The notes: generated by a model from the sequence alone, not told the origin. A stretch of 64,000 nt of DNA from Caryophanales bacterium UBA4856 (GCA_002399765.1 DHEG01000015.1:8973-72972), one strand, 5' to 3'; shown: positions 16,576 through 26,524, counted from the stretch's first letter. Numbers and translations: made by a program.

Positions 16576-17667
16576 ATGGCAAGCAATGACGTCCAAGTCA
16601 ATAGCCAACTTTCCGGAGCCATAAGCCAGCAGGCCACCAAACGCGCTGACCGGGCCCGGAAGGAGGATGCCTTGGTCAAGGGTGTCTTCGCCCTCATCGC
16701 GCTTATTTGCGCGAGCGTCATCGTCTTCATAACCGTATTCGTCTTCTACAAAGGCATACTGCCATTCGTGAAGGAATATGAGTCGGTCACCAACGGGGGA
16801 GTGAACGGCTCGGGAAAGCAAAGCTTCGTCTCCTTCCTCACGGGAAGCTATTGGAATGCCGGCGAGTTCGACCACGCCGCCGGTTACCTTGCCGTGAACA
16901 CCATCTATGCCACCCTGCTGTCCCTGGTGATATCCGTTCCGGTATCCATCCTCGCCTCGCTATTCATAGTGCGCGTCGCACCCAAGGGCCTGGGCTGGGC
17001 CTTGGAGAGCGGCGTGGAATTGTTGGCCGACATCCCCTCGGTCATCTTTGGCCTCTTCGGCATGGGAGTGATCACCGCAGTCGTCAAGAACATAAGCCAG
17101 GCCTGGGGGATTCAGACCTCAGGGGGCGCTTCCCTCCTTTCCGGCGTAATCGTACTTTCGATGATGTCGATGCCCACCATGATATTGATGTCGGTGACCG
17201 CGATGAAGTCGGTCAATCCCAACCTAATCAACGCCTCCTTGGCCTTGGGTGCCACCAAGACCCAAACCGATTTCAAGATCGTGGTTTCCGATGCCCAATC
17301 GGGAATATTCGCCGGCCTCATACTGGGGATAGGCCGGGCGATGGGGGAAGCCACGGCCATCCAGATGGTAATCGGGAACGCGATGTCGGGACCTACCTGG
17401 AATCCCTTCAGCATCTCCGCTACCATAACCACCCAGATGCTTATGGGCATCGGGGAGGCCACGCCGGGTACCATGGGCTACGACATCCGCTTCTCCGCCG
17501 GCATCCTCCTGATGGTCCTTTTGATCGTCGTCGACTATTCCCTAAACCGCATCAAGGACACCCTCTATGCCCGTAGGACCGGTCAGAAGGCACCTCAGTC
17601 CTTGCTTTCGAAGGCTTTCCGAAAGATCTTCCATATCGGTAAAAAAGAGGCCACCGGCAATGAATGA
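16576..17667 (+). CDS. pstC: Phosphate ABC transporter permease PstC
   Basis: This 363-residue inner-membrane subunit pairs with PstA to form the phosphate channel. A helix lies at about 36-57 and is followed by an outside loop, then the permease core begins near LAVNTIYATLLSLVISVPVSILAS. The EAA-type loop that contacts PstB is visible as SLALGATKTQTDFKIVVSDAQSGI. The start used is the ATG at 16576, 5 bases after AAAGGAGA. A nearer ATG at 16572 is out of frame. The 3' end overlaps pstA by 8 bases. Confidence 0.95.
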   Translation: MASNDVQVNSQLSGAISQQATKRADRARKEDALVKGVFALIALICASVIVFITVFVFYKGILPFVKEYESVTNGGVNGSGKQSFVSFLTGSYWNAGEFDHAAGYLAVNTIYATLLSLVISVPVSILASLFIVRVAPKGLGWALESGVELLADIPSVIFGLFGMGVITAVVKNISQAWGIQTSGGASLLSGVIVLSMMSMPTMILMSVTAMKSVNPNLINASLALGATKTQTDFKIVVSDAQSGIFAGLILGIGRAMGEATAIQMVIGNAMSGPTWNPFSISATITTQMLMGIGEATPGTMGYDIRFSAGILLMVLLIVVDYSLNRIKDTLYARRTGQKAPQSLLSKAFRKIFHIGKKEATGNE

Positions 17668-19285
17668 TCTCCTGAATATGGATATAAGGGCCCTGGTAGA
17701 GAAAAAAGAAGCGGAGGGCAAGAGCGGCAGGGAGGCCGTCCAGTCCTTGGCTGAAGACGCGAAACTCATCAGGGCCAAGGACAGGGATGCCTTGGCCAAA
17801 TACCACGTAAGGCCCATGTTGGCTTGGCTCTATTCCTTCTTGCTAAACCGGGCCCTGGTCAAATACAACGAGAAGATGATCGAGGGCAAAAACGAGAAGG
17901 ACCGCCTGGCCCTGGACGACATGGAAGACGAGCCTGGCTATTCCGCCCAGGAGAAGAGGAAATCGGTCGAGCGCATCATCCGCAACGGAAAAAGGCGCGA
18001 ATTCCAAAGGGGGCTGGCCGATTTCCTCAAGCAGCTTTCCACCTACGTCATGTCGGCGATCTTGATAGTGATCCTGGTCGGCATCTTTGCCTATTGCTTC
18101 GAGGAAGGCTCCTCGACTCTCAGCTGGGACTTCATCACCGGCAATTACGAAGCAGAGACCACGGCCATCTACATGGACCCTGCCGATGCCTCGGATCCCC
18201 AAGCCCTTTTCACCTACGACACCACCAGCGACGACGAATACTTTTCCTCCCGCTGGGGCGTAGCCCTCATCGACACGACAAATTCCGATGGGACTTACGA
18301 CATGGAAATATCCTATATCGCTAGCGGATCCCCTCTGGAGACACTGAAGAACAAGTCCAGCGGGGAATACGTATCGGTCGCATTGGGTTCTTCGATCACG
18401 ACCTTGATCGGCAAAGACGATGAGGGCAATGCGGTCTGGATCTTGGCAACCGCCGACCACGCCCAGGCCTCGGCCGCCAATTTCGACAAGATGGCCTACA
18501 TCACTTCCGGCTACCTCTCGACAGGCGGCTATGGCATCAGGGGGCCGGTGGTGGCCACACTCTACTTCATCTTCTTCGCCCTGCTCTTCTCCCTGCCCTT
18601 GGGAATAGGGGGTGCCATCTATTTCTCGGTGTACGCCAAGAGGAACGCCATCAATTCAATCCTCAAGTCGATGGTCGACATGATATCGGGCGTCCCCTCG
18701 ATAATATTCGGCCTGGCCGGTGCCATCATCTTCATCCCGCTTTTCTCGGGCGGGGGGAGTATCGGCAACATCCTTTCCGGTTCGGCGACTCTGGCCTGCA
18801 TGGTGCTTCCGACCATAATGAAAAACACCGAGGAAGCCATAAAGAACATCCCCCATACCCTTAAGGACGCCTCCTTGGCTTTGGGGGCCTCCCAAACCCA
18901 GACCGTGTTCAAGGTCATACTTCCAAGTTCGGTCCCAGGCATCCTGACGGGCACCCTTTTGGCCATCGGGAGGATCATCGGCGAATCCGCCGCCCTGGTC
19001 TTCGCCACGGGCGTGGTCATCCAAGACGAGGTCACGCCCACCACCTCGGCGGCCTCATTGGCCGTCTACATCTGGCGGATAATGTCGGGCGAGGCTCCCA
19101 ATTACAAGGCCGCCGCGGCAACTTCGATACTGATACTCATGATAGTATTCATAATTAACATGTCGGTTAAGTTTTTGGCCTACAGGCTTGACAAGTTCAA
19201 GCCCATAAAGGCTCAAAACCCCATGTTGTCATGGCTCAAGAGGAGATTCGAAGGCAAGGAGAAAGCGAAGGAGGCCGGCAAATGA
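17660..19285 (+). CDS. pstA: Phosphate ABC transporter permease PstA with large N-terminal and external additions
   Basis: The C-terminal 250 residues (from [15 protein letters not shown], about 292) are a standard PstA permease with the EAA loop [20 protein letters not shown]. The protein has 541 residues against about 290 usually. Residues 1-125 are an extra, charged cytoplasmic segment. The first helix is about 128-147, and 148-290 form an inserted domain predicted to lie outside the membrane. The start is the ATG at 17660, which overlaps pstC by 8 bases. An in-frame upstream extension inside pstC is not needed. Enlarged PstA proteins are also annotated in Mollicutes (from memory, not checked here). 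The outer domain may contact the unusual PstS. Confidence 0.93.
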   Translation: MNDLLNMDIRALVEKKEAEGKSGREAVQSLAEDAKLIRAKDRDALAKYHVRPMLAWLYSFLLNRALVKYNEKMIEGKNEKDRLALDDMEDEPGYSAQEKRKSVERIIRNGKRREFQRGLADFLKQLSTYVMSAILIVILVGIFAYCFEEGSSTLSWDFITGNYEAETTAIYMDPADASDPQALFTYDTTSDDEYFSSRWGVALIDTTNSDGTYDMEISYIASGSPLETLKNKSSGEYVSVALGSSITTLIGKDDEGNAVWILATADHAQASAANFDKMAYITSGYLSTGGYGIRGPVVATLYFIFFALLFSLPLGIGGAIYFSVYAKRNAINSILKSMVDMISGVPSIIFGLAGAIIFIPLFSGGGSIGNILSGSATLACMVLPTIMKNTEEAIKNIPHTLKDASLALGASQTQTVFKVILPSSVPGILTGTLLAIGRIIGESAALVFATGVVIQDEVTPTTSAASLAVYIWRIMSGEAPNYKAAAATSILILMIVFIINMSVKFLAYRLDKFKPIKAQNPMLSWLKRRFEGKEKAKEAGK

Positions 19286-20193
19286 ACGAAGAAAGCGAAG
19301 AGGAAAAACGCGAGAGGGCCAAAGCCCAAAAGCGCCTCGAAGCCATGAGGGAAGCCGACAGGAGGGCCGACTTGGACATCGGGAGACCGGCCGTAATAGG
19401 CGCCCCGGCCATCGCCCAAGAGGAAGAGAAATACGAGACACCCAAAGACGTGGTGTTCGAGTCCCGCAGCCTTTGCCTTTCCTATGGGGACAAGGAAGCC
19501 CTCCATTCGATAAACATCAAGGTCTATCGGAAGAAGGTCACCGCCTTCATCGGCCCGTCCGGTTGTGGGAAGTCGACCTTCTTGCGGTGCTTCGACCGCA
19601 TGAACGACCTCATCGATACTTGCCATATCACCGGTCAGCTCCTCTATGACGGCATCGACGTCAAGCAGATGAACCCCATTCTCTTGCGCACCAGGGTCGG
19701 CATGGTATTCCAGCAGCCCAATCCCTTTCCGATGTCGATAAGGGACAACATTACCTATGGTCCCCGCTGCCAGGGGATAAGGGACAAGAAATATCTCGCC
19801 AAGCTTACCGAGGACAGCCTTAGGGAAGCGGCCCTCTACGATGAGGTGAAGGACCGGTTGAAGGATTCGGGCATGGCCTTGTCCGGCGGTCAGCAGCAAC
19901 GCCTTTGCATCGCTCGCTGCGTGGCCATGCGTCCTGACGTCATATTGATGGACGAACCCACTTCCGCCTTGGATCCCATCGCAACCAAGAAGATCGAGGA
20001 TTTGATAACCAAGTTGAAGGAGAAATACACCATCATCATCGTGACCCACAACATGCAGCAGGCGACCCGGGTCAGCGACTATACCGCCTTCTTCATGCTG
20101 GGTAGATTGGTCGAATTCGCCCCGACCGACGAGTTCTTCTCGCACCCCAAGGAAAAGGAGAGCGAGGACTACATTACCGGCAGGTTCAGCTAG
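19282..20193 (+). CDS. pstB: Phosphate ABC transporter ATPase PstB
   Basis: This 303-residue cytoplasmic ATPase drives phosphate import. Walker A is GPSGCGKST, the Q loop is [12 protein letters not shown], the signature is LSGGQQQR, Walker B is [13 protein letters not shown], and the switch is THNMQQA. About 60 charged residues precede the ATPase core ([16 protein letters not shown]), longer than usual. The start chosen is the ATG at 19282, which overlaps the pstA stop as ATGA. The frame is open further upstream, but that would lie inside pstA. Confidence 0.96.
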   Translation: MNEESEEEKRERAKAQKRLEAMREADRRADLDIGRPAVIGAPAIAQEEEKYETPKDVVFESRSLCLSYGDKEALHSINIKVYRKKVTAFIGPSGCGKSTFLRCFDRMNDLIDTCHITGQLLYDGIDVKQMNPILLRTRVGMVFQQPNPFPMSIRDNITYGPRCQGIRDKKYLAKLTEDSLREAALYDEVKDRLKDSGMALSGGQQQRLCIARCVAMRPDVILMDEPTSALDPIATKKIEDLITKLKEKYTIIIVTHNMQQATRVSDYTAFFMLGRLVEFAPTDEFFSHPKEKESEDYITGRFS

Positions 20194-20207
20194 AGGGAGA
20201 TGGGAAA

Positions 20208-20858
20208 ATGAACCTAGATCAAGAACTAGCATACATAAACGAAGAAATAGAGAAGATGTTCTCCCTGACGAGGGAGTTCCTCAGGCGGGCCTTGGTGTAC
20301 TACCTTTCGAACGAGGACAGCCGCTTCGATGCCGAAATCGACGACGACCAGGTAAACGCCTGCGAACGCAACGTGGAGGCCTGGTGTCTCTCCATCCTCT
20401 TGAAGGAGAAGGTCTATGCCGCCGACCTGCGGCGGGTCACCGGAGCCTTGAAACTCGTGACCGACATCGAAAGGATCGGCGACCATGCCCGGGACATAAA
20501 GGAAGCGGCAGACAAGATCAAGGGCCTGAACGAGAAGGGGGTGGACCTTGCCCAGGTCCAGGAACTGGTCGACTGGGTCCTCAAGCTCTACGACGATTCG
20601 GTGAAGTCCTTCGTAAACTACGACACCGACCTGGCCGAGCAGGTGGCTTCCCACGACAACGAGGTCGACAACAAGTACGACGTCATCATGTCCGACCTCA
20701 TCAAGGTGGCCGAGAACAAGGAGATATCGACCCAATATGCCATCTACCAGACCTTGGTCCTTAAGTACATCGAGAGGATCGCCGACCATGCCGTCAACAT
20801 CGCCGAATGGGTCGTGTTCATCAAGAACGGCTTCCATAAGGACAGCATAATAATCTGA
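20208..20858 (+). CDS. phoU: Phosphate signalling protein PhoU
   Basis: This 216-residue all-helical protein contains the two PhoU repeats. Each carries a metal-binding helix, TDIERIGDHARDIKEAA in the first and KYIERIADHAVNIAEW in the second. PhoU links the Pst transporter to the sensor kinase and dampens the response when phosphate is plentiful. The length is normal. It follows pstB by 14 bases with a GAGGGAGATGGG ribosome site, and the response regulator begins 10 bases later. Confidence 0.95.
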   Translation: MNLDQELAYINEEIEKMFSLTREFLRRALVYYLSNEDSRFDAEIDDDQVNACERNVEAWCLSILLKEKVYAADLRRVTGALKLVTDIERIGDHARDIKEAADKIKGLNEKGVDLAQVQELVDWVLKLYDDSVKSFVNYDTDLAEQVASHDNEVDNKYDVIMSDLIKVAENKEISTQYAIYQTLVLKYIERIADHAVNIAEWVVFIKNGFHKDSIII

Positions 20859-20868
20859 GGTAAGGCCA

Positions 20869-21564
20869 ATGGAAAAGGGCAGCGATAGGGACGACCGTTC
20901 GGTTGCGGTCGTAGAAGACAACGATGACATACGTAACCTGGAAGTTTTGGCCTTGACCAAGGAAGGCTATTCGGTCCGGCCTTTTGCTGATGGCCGGTCT
21001 TTCCTGACGGGTTTCGCCAAGGATAAGCCAGATTTGGTCATCCTCGACCTGATGCTGCCAGACATCCAGGGCGAGGAAATACTAAGGGAGATCAGGAAGG
21101 ATACCGAAAATGCCGAGGTCCAGGTGATAATCGTGTCAGCCAAGACCATGCTGACGGACAAGGTCCTCGGTCTCGATTCAGGGGCTGACGACTACATCGA
21201 GAAGCCATTCGACATCTTGGAATTCCTGGCCCGCGTCAATGCCCGGTTCCGCAACGTCCCCGGAACCAAGAAGATGGAATTCGCCGGCTTGACCCTTGAT
21301 CCGAACGCCCACCAAGCCTTTTTCAGGGGAAGTGAACTGCACCTCACCAACGCCGAATTCGCAATCCTTAGGGAATTGATAGCCAAGGGGGGATCGGTCG
21401 TAAGCCGCCAGCACCTAATCCAAGTCCTCTGGGGCCATGTGGACCCCTTGACGACCAGGACCATCGACATGCATGTCCGCGCGATAAGGCTGAAGATAGA
21501 TGACAGAGAGGGGAAACTCCTCCAAACCGTCTACGGAATAGGCTACCGCCTTTCGGAAAAGTGA
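20869..21564 (+). CDS. phoP: OmpR-family response regulator, PhoP/PhoB type
   Basis: This 231-residue protein has a receiver domain with acidic pair Glu 16/Asp 17, phospho-acceptor Asp 60 (ILDLMLPD) and Lys 112 (EKPFD). A winged-helix DNA-binding domain follows at about 130-231 (TNAEFAILRELI, then TTRTIDMHVRAIRLKI and VYGIGYRL). Its position between phoU and a histidine kinase indicates the phosphate-starvation regulator. The likely target is the repeat at 15285-15312. Confidence 0.93.
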   Translation: MEKGSDRDDRSVAVVEDNDDIRNLEVLALTKEGYSVRPFADGRSFLTGFAKDKPDLVILDLMLPDIQGEEILREIRKDTENAEVQVIIVSAKTMLTDKVLGLDSGADDYIEKPFDILEFLARVNARFRNVPGTKKMEFAGLTLDPNAHQAFFRGSELHLTNAEFAILRELIAKGGSVVSRQHLIQVLWGHVDPLTTRTIDMHVRAIRLKIDDREGKLLQTVYGIGYRLSEK

Positions 21565-21571
21565 GGGGGAA

Positions 21572-23230
21572 ATGAGGAAACGGATTGGGCTCTCCTGGCT
21601 TTTGGTGGGAATAGGCGGAATGGCCGCTCTGTATCTGGGGACCGCCTTGCCTTACTACCTGACTCAGGAAACAAGGCTGAAGAGCATCGTCAATGCCACG
21701 GGAAACACTCTTTCCGATTTTTTCTACGCCAACGGTTTAGCCTCTTTCGAAAGTAATGTGGCCGAAAGCTACCAACTCAATCCCTTGGGCGAGGATACGA
21801 TAGTGTTGCTCAACTCCTCAGCGGGATTCGAGACCCTTGCAGGTGACGGGAGTGGGATCGAGGCGGAGGCATTCACGGGGAAAAGAGAGACCTTCTATGT
21901 AAACGGTGGTGGCATAGGGTACCTCGCCTTCGATTCGGGCCTTTTGACGGCAAAGGATGGTACCAGCGGGGAATTCGTCTTCGGGGTGAGAACCGCTCCC
22001 TGGCTTCTGGTTCCCCTTTCCCTCATCTATGCGGGAGCCGCCTTTTGGGTTGCCACCAGCGTGGTGATGACGGCCCTGTGGCTTGACTTCACCACGAAGT
22101 TGGCCAGGCCCATCGGGAAGGCAGTGGAAAGCCTCTCCAAGGCCGGGGGATTGGATCTCCAGGGCTGGAACTTCGCAAGCAACCCAAACTTGATGGTCCC
22201 TGCCATCGAGGTATCCACCGGCATCTTGGCGAGCAATGCGGCCAGCGCCGAGCAGGAGCGGGACAAGGCCCAAATAATTCTCGACTCCATGACCCAGGGC
22301 TTCTTGGCCTTAGACTACGGCGGGTCGGCAATCCTGGAAAACCAAAAGGCCAGCGAGATCCTTGGCGCGGGCGGCAAGGGGCAAGGTTTTGCAAATCCCG
22401 TCGGCGAATTCAAGGATTCGATAGCGAAGGTGTTGGGCGAAGGCAAGAGTCAGTCCCTGGACTGGGAGCGCGGGGACAAGATATATTTCGTCACCCTCTC
22501 CCGCTTCAAGGTAAAGGAGCAAAAGCCGGGCGTGGCCCTGGTATTCGAGGACGTTTCCGATAGGAGGCGACTCGAGAATGCCAAGACCGACTTCTTCGTC
22601 TATGCCAGCCACGAGCTCAAGTCGCCCTTGACCTCCATCATCGGGTATCAGGAAATGATAAGGTCGGGATTGCTAAAGAAGCCCGCGGAGATCAACACCG
22701 CCTTGGATAACTCGATCAGGCAGGCCAAGGAGATGAGGGGAATGATAAGGGACATGCTTGACCTTTCCTACTTGGAGTCCAGTCAACCACGTTCGCTTTC
22801 GCCCGTCGATCTCGGCCGGGTTGCCCTTTCCTGCATCGAGGACTTTGTGCCGGAAGCGAACGCAAGGGGGGTGAAGATCATCCGCGACCTGCAAAGCCTG
22901 ACGTTCGACATGAATCCCCAGGATGCGGAAAGACTATTGCGAAACCTGATGGACAATGCCCTGAAGTACAACCGTCCCAATGGCTCCGTCTTCGTCGGGA
23001 TCGATGCCAAGGAAAGGAAGATAACGGTCGCGGATACGGGCGTCGGCATCGCGAAGGAGGATCTTGCCCGCATCTTCGAGAGGTTCTATAGGGTAAAGGG
23101 GACCAAGGCCGAAGGAACCGGCTTGGGTTTAGCCATAGTCAAACACGTCTGCCTTTACTATTCGATCAAGATCGCCGTCGAATCGGAGCTGAACAAGGGC
23201 ACCAGCTTCGTCTTGACCTTCCCCAAGTGA
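21572..23230 (+). CDS. phoR: Sensor histidine kinase, PhoR type
   Basis: This 552-residue membrane kinase has TM1 at about 8-28, an outside domain at 30-140, TM2 at 143-170, a PAS-like segment at 232-330 (ILDSMTQGFLALDYGG), an H box SHELKSPLTS (His 347), an N box LRNLMDNALKYN (about 457-468), a G box ADTGVGI (about 488-494) and GTGLGLAIVKH. It follows the regulator by 7 bases. The outside domain is larger than a simple PhoR loop but shows no motif I recognise. Its stop abuts the stop of the opposite gene with no bases between. Confidence 0.92.
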   Translation: MRKRIGLSWLLVGIGGMAALYLGTALPYYLTQETRLKSIVNATGNTLSDFFYANGLASFESNVAESYQLNPLGEDTIVLLNSSAGFETLAGDGSGIEAEAFTGKRETFYVNGGGIGYLAFDSGLLTAKDGTSGEFVFGVRTAPWLLVPLSLIYAGAAFWVATSVVMTALWLDFTTKLARPIGKAVESLSKAGGLDLQGWNFASNPNLMVPAIEVSTGILASNAASAEQERDKAQIILDSMTQGFLALDYGGSAILENQKASEILGAGGKGQGFANPVGEFKDSIAKVLGEGKSQSLDWERGDKIYFVTLSRFKVKEQKPGVALVFEDVSDRRRLENAKTDFFVYASHELKSPLTSIIGYQEMIRSGLLKKPAEINTALDNSIRQAKEMRGMIRDMLDLSYLESSQPRSLSPVDLGRVALSCIEDFVPEANARGVKIIRDLQSLTFDMNPQDAERLLRNLMDNALKYNRPNGSVFVGIDAKERKITVADTGVGIAKEDLARIFERFYRVKGTKAEGTGLGLAIVKHVCLYYSIKIAVESELNKGTSFVLTFPK

Positions 23231-23710
23231 TCAGTCAGGGTCCTTGGCAAAGGAAGCGGGAATAAGCTCTGCCACCTTCAAGGCATCAGTCGTCTTCACG
23301 GTCACCTGGGCCCCGACCCTCCCGCCCGAAAACGAAATGCTTCCAAACGATAAGGCGGTAGAATCGATGAAATGCCTCATTCTTTTCTTCATTCCTATTG
23401 GACTGCAACCACCATGGACATAGCCGGTGACAGGCAAGAGCTTCTTCAACGGCAACATCTCAATGGATTTCTCCCCCGCAGCGGAAGCGGCCTTTTTCAG
23501 GTCCAGCTCTTTCGCTACCGGGACCAAGAAGGCGAAATAGTCTCCGCTTTTACCCTGTGCGACCAATGTCTTGAACACCGTTTCTATTCTCTCTCCCAAT
23601 ATCTGGGCTATCTGGGCCCCGGTGAGGGTAGGATCGGCTTTGTAGAAATGGGGGACATATTTGACATGCGCCTGCTCCAAGAGCCTCATGACGTTAGTTT
23701 TGGTTTCCAT
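23231..23710 (-). CDS. ybaK: Cys-tRNA(Pro)/Cys-tRNA deacylase YbaK/EbsC type
   Basis: This 159-residue protein of the YbaK/ProX editing-domain family hydrolyses Cys wrongly attached to tRNA-Pro. Typical segments are KTLVAQG (about 47-53), FLVPVAKELDLKKAASAAG with the catalytic-type lysine, and TGYVHGGCSPIGMKKRM. The length is standard for a free-standing member. It is tail-to-tail with phoR with no gap and no visible terminator between them, so some read-through antisense RNA is likely. Confidence 0.93.
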   Translation of the reverse strand: METKTNVMRLLEQAHVKYVPHFYKADPTLTGAQIAQILGERIETVFKTLVAQGKSGDYFAFLVPVAKELDLKKAASAAGEKSIEMLPLKKLLPVTGYVHGGCSPIGMKKRMRHFIDSTALSFGSISFSGGRVGAQVTVKTTDALKVAELIPASFAKDPD

Positions 23711-23743
23711 TGTGTGCCTTTGACCTTTCTTGCCTAATTTGGA

Positions 23744-23772
23744 TTGCCACCAGGCAGCAAATGTAATATATT
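23744..23772 (+). promoter_or_regulatory. Sigma-A-type promoter for the RNase J2-like gene
   Basis: TTGCCA (23744-23749), a spacer of 17 bases and TATATT (23767-23772) give a close match to the vegetative consensus. The start codon is at 23839, leaving an untranslated leader of about 60 bases, with GGGAG 18-22 bases before the ATG. Confidence 0.6.
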
Positions 23773-23838
23773 AATCATGATTTTGAGATTGCAAACAATG
23801 TGTTTGCTTGCTAACGGGAGATAATTTTCTTACTAAAA

Positions 23839-25728
23839 ATGGATAAAGCGCGTGTGGTCGCTTTGGGCGGCCTTAATGAATCGGGCAAAAACTGTTATTG
23901 CCTTGAGGTAGATGGCGACATATTCGTGATTGAATGCGGACTTAAGTACCCGGCAGCCGACAATCCTGGCGTGGATTACCTGATACCTAATTTCGATTAC
24001 CTGAGACGCAATTCCAGCAGGGTAAAAGCCGTGATAATAACCCATGGCCATGACAGCCAATATGGTGCTTTGCCCTACCTCCTTAACCTTATCAACGTGC
24101 CTGTCTACGCTTCTTCGACCACCATAAACATGATAAGGATGGATTACGGGAGGAAGTTCCGCCGCTTCGGGACCTATAGGTTCGTAAGCGTCGTCCCCTC
24201 CTCGACCGTCACTATTGCCGGACATGTGTTCCAGTTCTTCCAGACCACGCATTCGATGCCCAATTCATTTGGGTTCTCGCTTAAGACCTCGGCCGGCAAC
24301 ATCGTCTATACCTCCGACTTCATATCCGACTACAACCACTCCGGTAACTTCTCCTTCGATATGCCCAGGATGTGCCAGATCGCCCAGGCGGACAAGACCC
24401 TCCTTTTGATGTGCGAATCCGAAAGCGCCCAGCTCCCTGGGACCGCTTCGCCTAACCACCGTCTGGCGCCCCATATAGAGTCGGCTTTCGAAGAGGCCAA
24501 AGGGCCGGTCTACATCGCCCTGTACACCCAGAACTTCTTCAATATCCAAGAAGTCATAGACACGGCGGTGAAGGCCGACAAGGTGGTGACCTTCTACACT
24601 CCGGAAATGACCGATTTTTTGAAGTCGTTCAACGCTTCGGGCGATTTGGTCATCCCGACCGGTCACTACGTGCCGTTCACCGACATAAAGTCGGTACCCG
24701 AGAATCAGCGCGTCGTCATAATAACCGGTTCCGGCCTCAAGCTTTTCAGCGACATAAAGGAACTGGCCTACGGTGCCCGCAAAGCCGAAGGATTCGGCCT
24801 CGGGGTTGGTGACACCTTCATCATGGCCTGCCCTTCCGTTCCGGGTATCGAGGTTCAGCACACCGAGGCTTTGGATACGGTATTCGCCACGGGAGCCAAG
24901 GTCTTGAACATCACCCGCCGGGACATCGCCGCCATGCATGCCCAGCAGGAAGACATCAAGATGATGATCACCCTCTTCCACCCCAAGTACTACATGCCTG
25001 TCAAGGGGGAATTCAGGCAGTTGATGGCAAATGCCCGCACTGCCGTTGACATGGACATCGGCTTGAACCATCGGAACATATTCGTATACGACAACGGCAT
25101 GTTCATAAAGTTCGATGACAAAGGTGAATTCATCCCCGTACCCGAGAAGGTCTTGGCCAATGACGTGGTAGTGGATGGTGCCACGGTGGGGGAAGTCAAG
25201 GACAACGTGCTAGAGGAACGTGCCACGATGTCTTCGGATGGCGTGATCCTCATGGGGGCTCTGGTTTCCCTTAAGAACAAGGTCCAGCTTAGCACCCCCG
25301 ATATCCAGATGAGGGGTTTCATCTATCTTAAGGATTCGACCAAGCTGGTCGACAACGTGAATGCCATTTTCTCCGCCACGGTCGACTCTTTGCTTAAGTC
25401 GGAGAAACCCGTGGCTCTGGCCGAGATCCAGCACAAGGCTTCGGAGAAGATCTCCCGCTTCCTCAAGAAGGAGACCGACAAGCAGCCTATTGTGATCTGC
25501 GTCATCCGCAATGCCGATGAGGCCCAACGCTCCTTGGAGCAGCGACACAAGGCCCATGAGAATAGGACTCCCGGCAGCAAGAACTTCTTCCATCCGCGCC
25601 GACCCCAGTTAAATAGGTCTCCCGCTCCCGCCCCCGTTGCCTCCCAGGTCCCCAACGTGAAGATCGACCTTCCCTCGCCGCGTAAGCCGGTCGTCACGAC
25701 GCCTGCCGATACTGAAGAGAAGAAGTAG
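23839..25728 (+). CDS. rnjB: RNase J2-like protein with eroded metal site
   Basis: This 629-residue protein has the RNase J arrangement: a metallo-beta-lactamase domain, a beta-CASP insert and a C-terminal domain with a Pro/Lys-rich tail. RNase J degrades and matures RNA from the 5' end. The active-site motif HxHxDH reads HGHDSQ here (69-74), so the Asp and last His are lost. His 138 and Asp 160 remain, while the PVHGE histidine is Lys 389, and the phosphate-pocket GSQGEP motif is absent after ITGS (about 295-298). B. subtilis RNase J2 is likewise degenerate and works mainly as a partner of J1, so a J2 role is the best reading. A separate J1 gene would be expected elsewhere. Confidence 0.82.
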   Translation: MDKARVVALGGLNESGKNCYCLEVDGDIFVIECGLKYPAADNPGVDYLIPNFDYLRRNSSRVKAVIITHGHDSQYGALPYLLNLINVPVYASSTTINMIRMDYGRKFRRFGTYRFVSVVPSSTVTIAGHVFQFFQTTHSMPNSFGFSLKTSAGNIVYTSDFISDYNHSGNFSFDMPRMCQIAQADKTLLLMCESESAQLPGTASPNHRLAPHIESAFEEAKGPVYIALYTQNFFNIQEVIDTAVKADKVVTFYTPEMTDFLKSFNASGDLVIPTGHYVPFTDIKSVPENQRVVIITGSGLKLFSDIKELAYGARKAEGFGLGVGDTFIMACPSVPGIEVQHTEALDTVFATGAKVLNITRRDIAAMHAQQEDIKMMITLFHPKYYMPVKGEFRQLMANARTAVDMDIGLNHRNIFVYDNGMFIKFDDKGEFIPVPEKVLANDVVVDGATVGEVKDNVLEERATMSSDGVILMGALVSLKNKVQLSTPDIQMRGFIYLKDSTKLVDNVNAIFSATVDSLLKSEKPVALAEIQHKASEKISRFLKKETDKQPIVICVIRNADEAQRSLEQRHKAHENRTPGSKNFFHPRRPQLNRSPAPAPVASQVPNVKIDLPSPRKPVVTTPADTEEKK

Positions 25729-25738
25729 CAAACGAAAA

Positions 25739-25767
25739 GCCTTGGCCGCGAAGCCAAGGCCTTTTTT
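25739..25767 (+). terminator. Terminator after the RNase J2-like gene
   Basis: GCCTTGGC (25739-25746) pairs perfectly with GCCAAGGC (25753-25760) across a 6-base loop, followed by C and six T. On the opposite strand the hairpin is followed by TTTTC, so it may also end deoC transcription. Confidence 0.9.
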
Positions 25768-25786
25768 GCGTATCCGTCTCCCCTGC

Positions 25787-26446
25787 CTACAGTTTGGCGC
25801 CCAAGTCCTTGAGCAACTGGGCCCCATGGGAAGTCCCGATCCTGGTGGCACCCGCCTGGATGAGGGAAAGCATTGTCTTGCCGTCCCTTATCCCCCCGGC
25901 CGCCTTGACGCCCAGTTTCCCCCTGACGGCCTTTGCCATAAGACTCACGTCATGGACGGTGGCCCCGCCTTTGGCAAAACCGGTCGAGGTCTTTACGAAA
26001 TCGGCCTTGGCCCTTGCCGCGCATTCACAGGCCTTGACCTTTTCCTCGTCGGTGAGGAGACAGCATTCGAGGATGACCTTGAGGACATGGTTTCCCGCGG
26101 CTTCCCTTACCTCCCTGATGTCTTCGGTCACGAAGTCCCAGTCGTGATCCTTGACCTTGCCGATGTTTATGACCATGTCGACCTCATCGGCTCCCTCCCG
26201 TATGCTCTCCTTGGCTTCGAAGGCCTTGGATTTCCCCAGGGTCGCCCCCAAGGGGAAACCGATGACGGTCACTACCCCGACCCCGCTCCCCTCCAAAAGC
26301 CTCTTGGCCAGGGCAATGCGGGAAGGATTCACGCATACGGATTTGAACTTGAATCCACGGGCTTCCTTGCACAGGGCGGAAATCTCTTCTTGGGTCGCAT
26401 CGGGCTTAAGCAACGTAGAGTCGATATAGCTTGCGTAATCTGTCAT
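25787..26446 (-). CDS. deoC: Deoxyribose-phosphate aldolase
   Basis: This 219-residue enzyme splits 2-deoxyribose-5-phosphate into glyceraldehyde-3-phosphate and acetaldehyde, the last step in using deoxynucleosides. The Schiff-base lysine is Lys 152 in ADFVKTSTGF. The proton-relay residues are in DEVDMVIN (about 87-94) and KAAGGIR (about 182-188). Length and motifs are complete. It is a single gene with its own upstream space and is convergent with the RNase J2-like gene. It fits with the nucleoside importer at 55346-60867, although no other deo gene is in the window. Confidence 0.96.
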   Translation of the reverse strand: MTDYASYIDSTLLKPDATQEEISALCKEARGFKFKSVCVNPSRIALAKRLLEGSGVGVVTVIGFPLGATLGKSKAFEAKESIREGADEVDMVINIGKVKDHDWDFVTEDIREVREAAGNHVLKVILECCLLTDEEKVKACECAARAKADFVKTSTGFAKGGATVHDVSLMAKAVRGKLGVKAAGGIRDGKTMLSLIQAGATRIGTSHGAQLLKDLGAKL

Positions 26447-26524
26447 TTTCGGGCCTCTTTTTCTTTATCCGATTTTACAATACGGCCATAGATTTGGGGT
26501 AGACTATGCGCAAAGGAGAAACAC

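Noticed and set aside
19213-20232. 339-residue minus-strand frame opposite pstB
   Set aside because: Shadow of pstB, whose ATPase motifs are complete.
26447-26524. Single TTTACA-like element before the ABC genes as a second PHO box
   Set aside because: Only one hexamer is present and no 11-base periodic partner.
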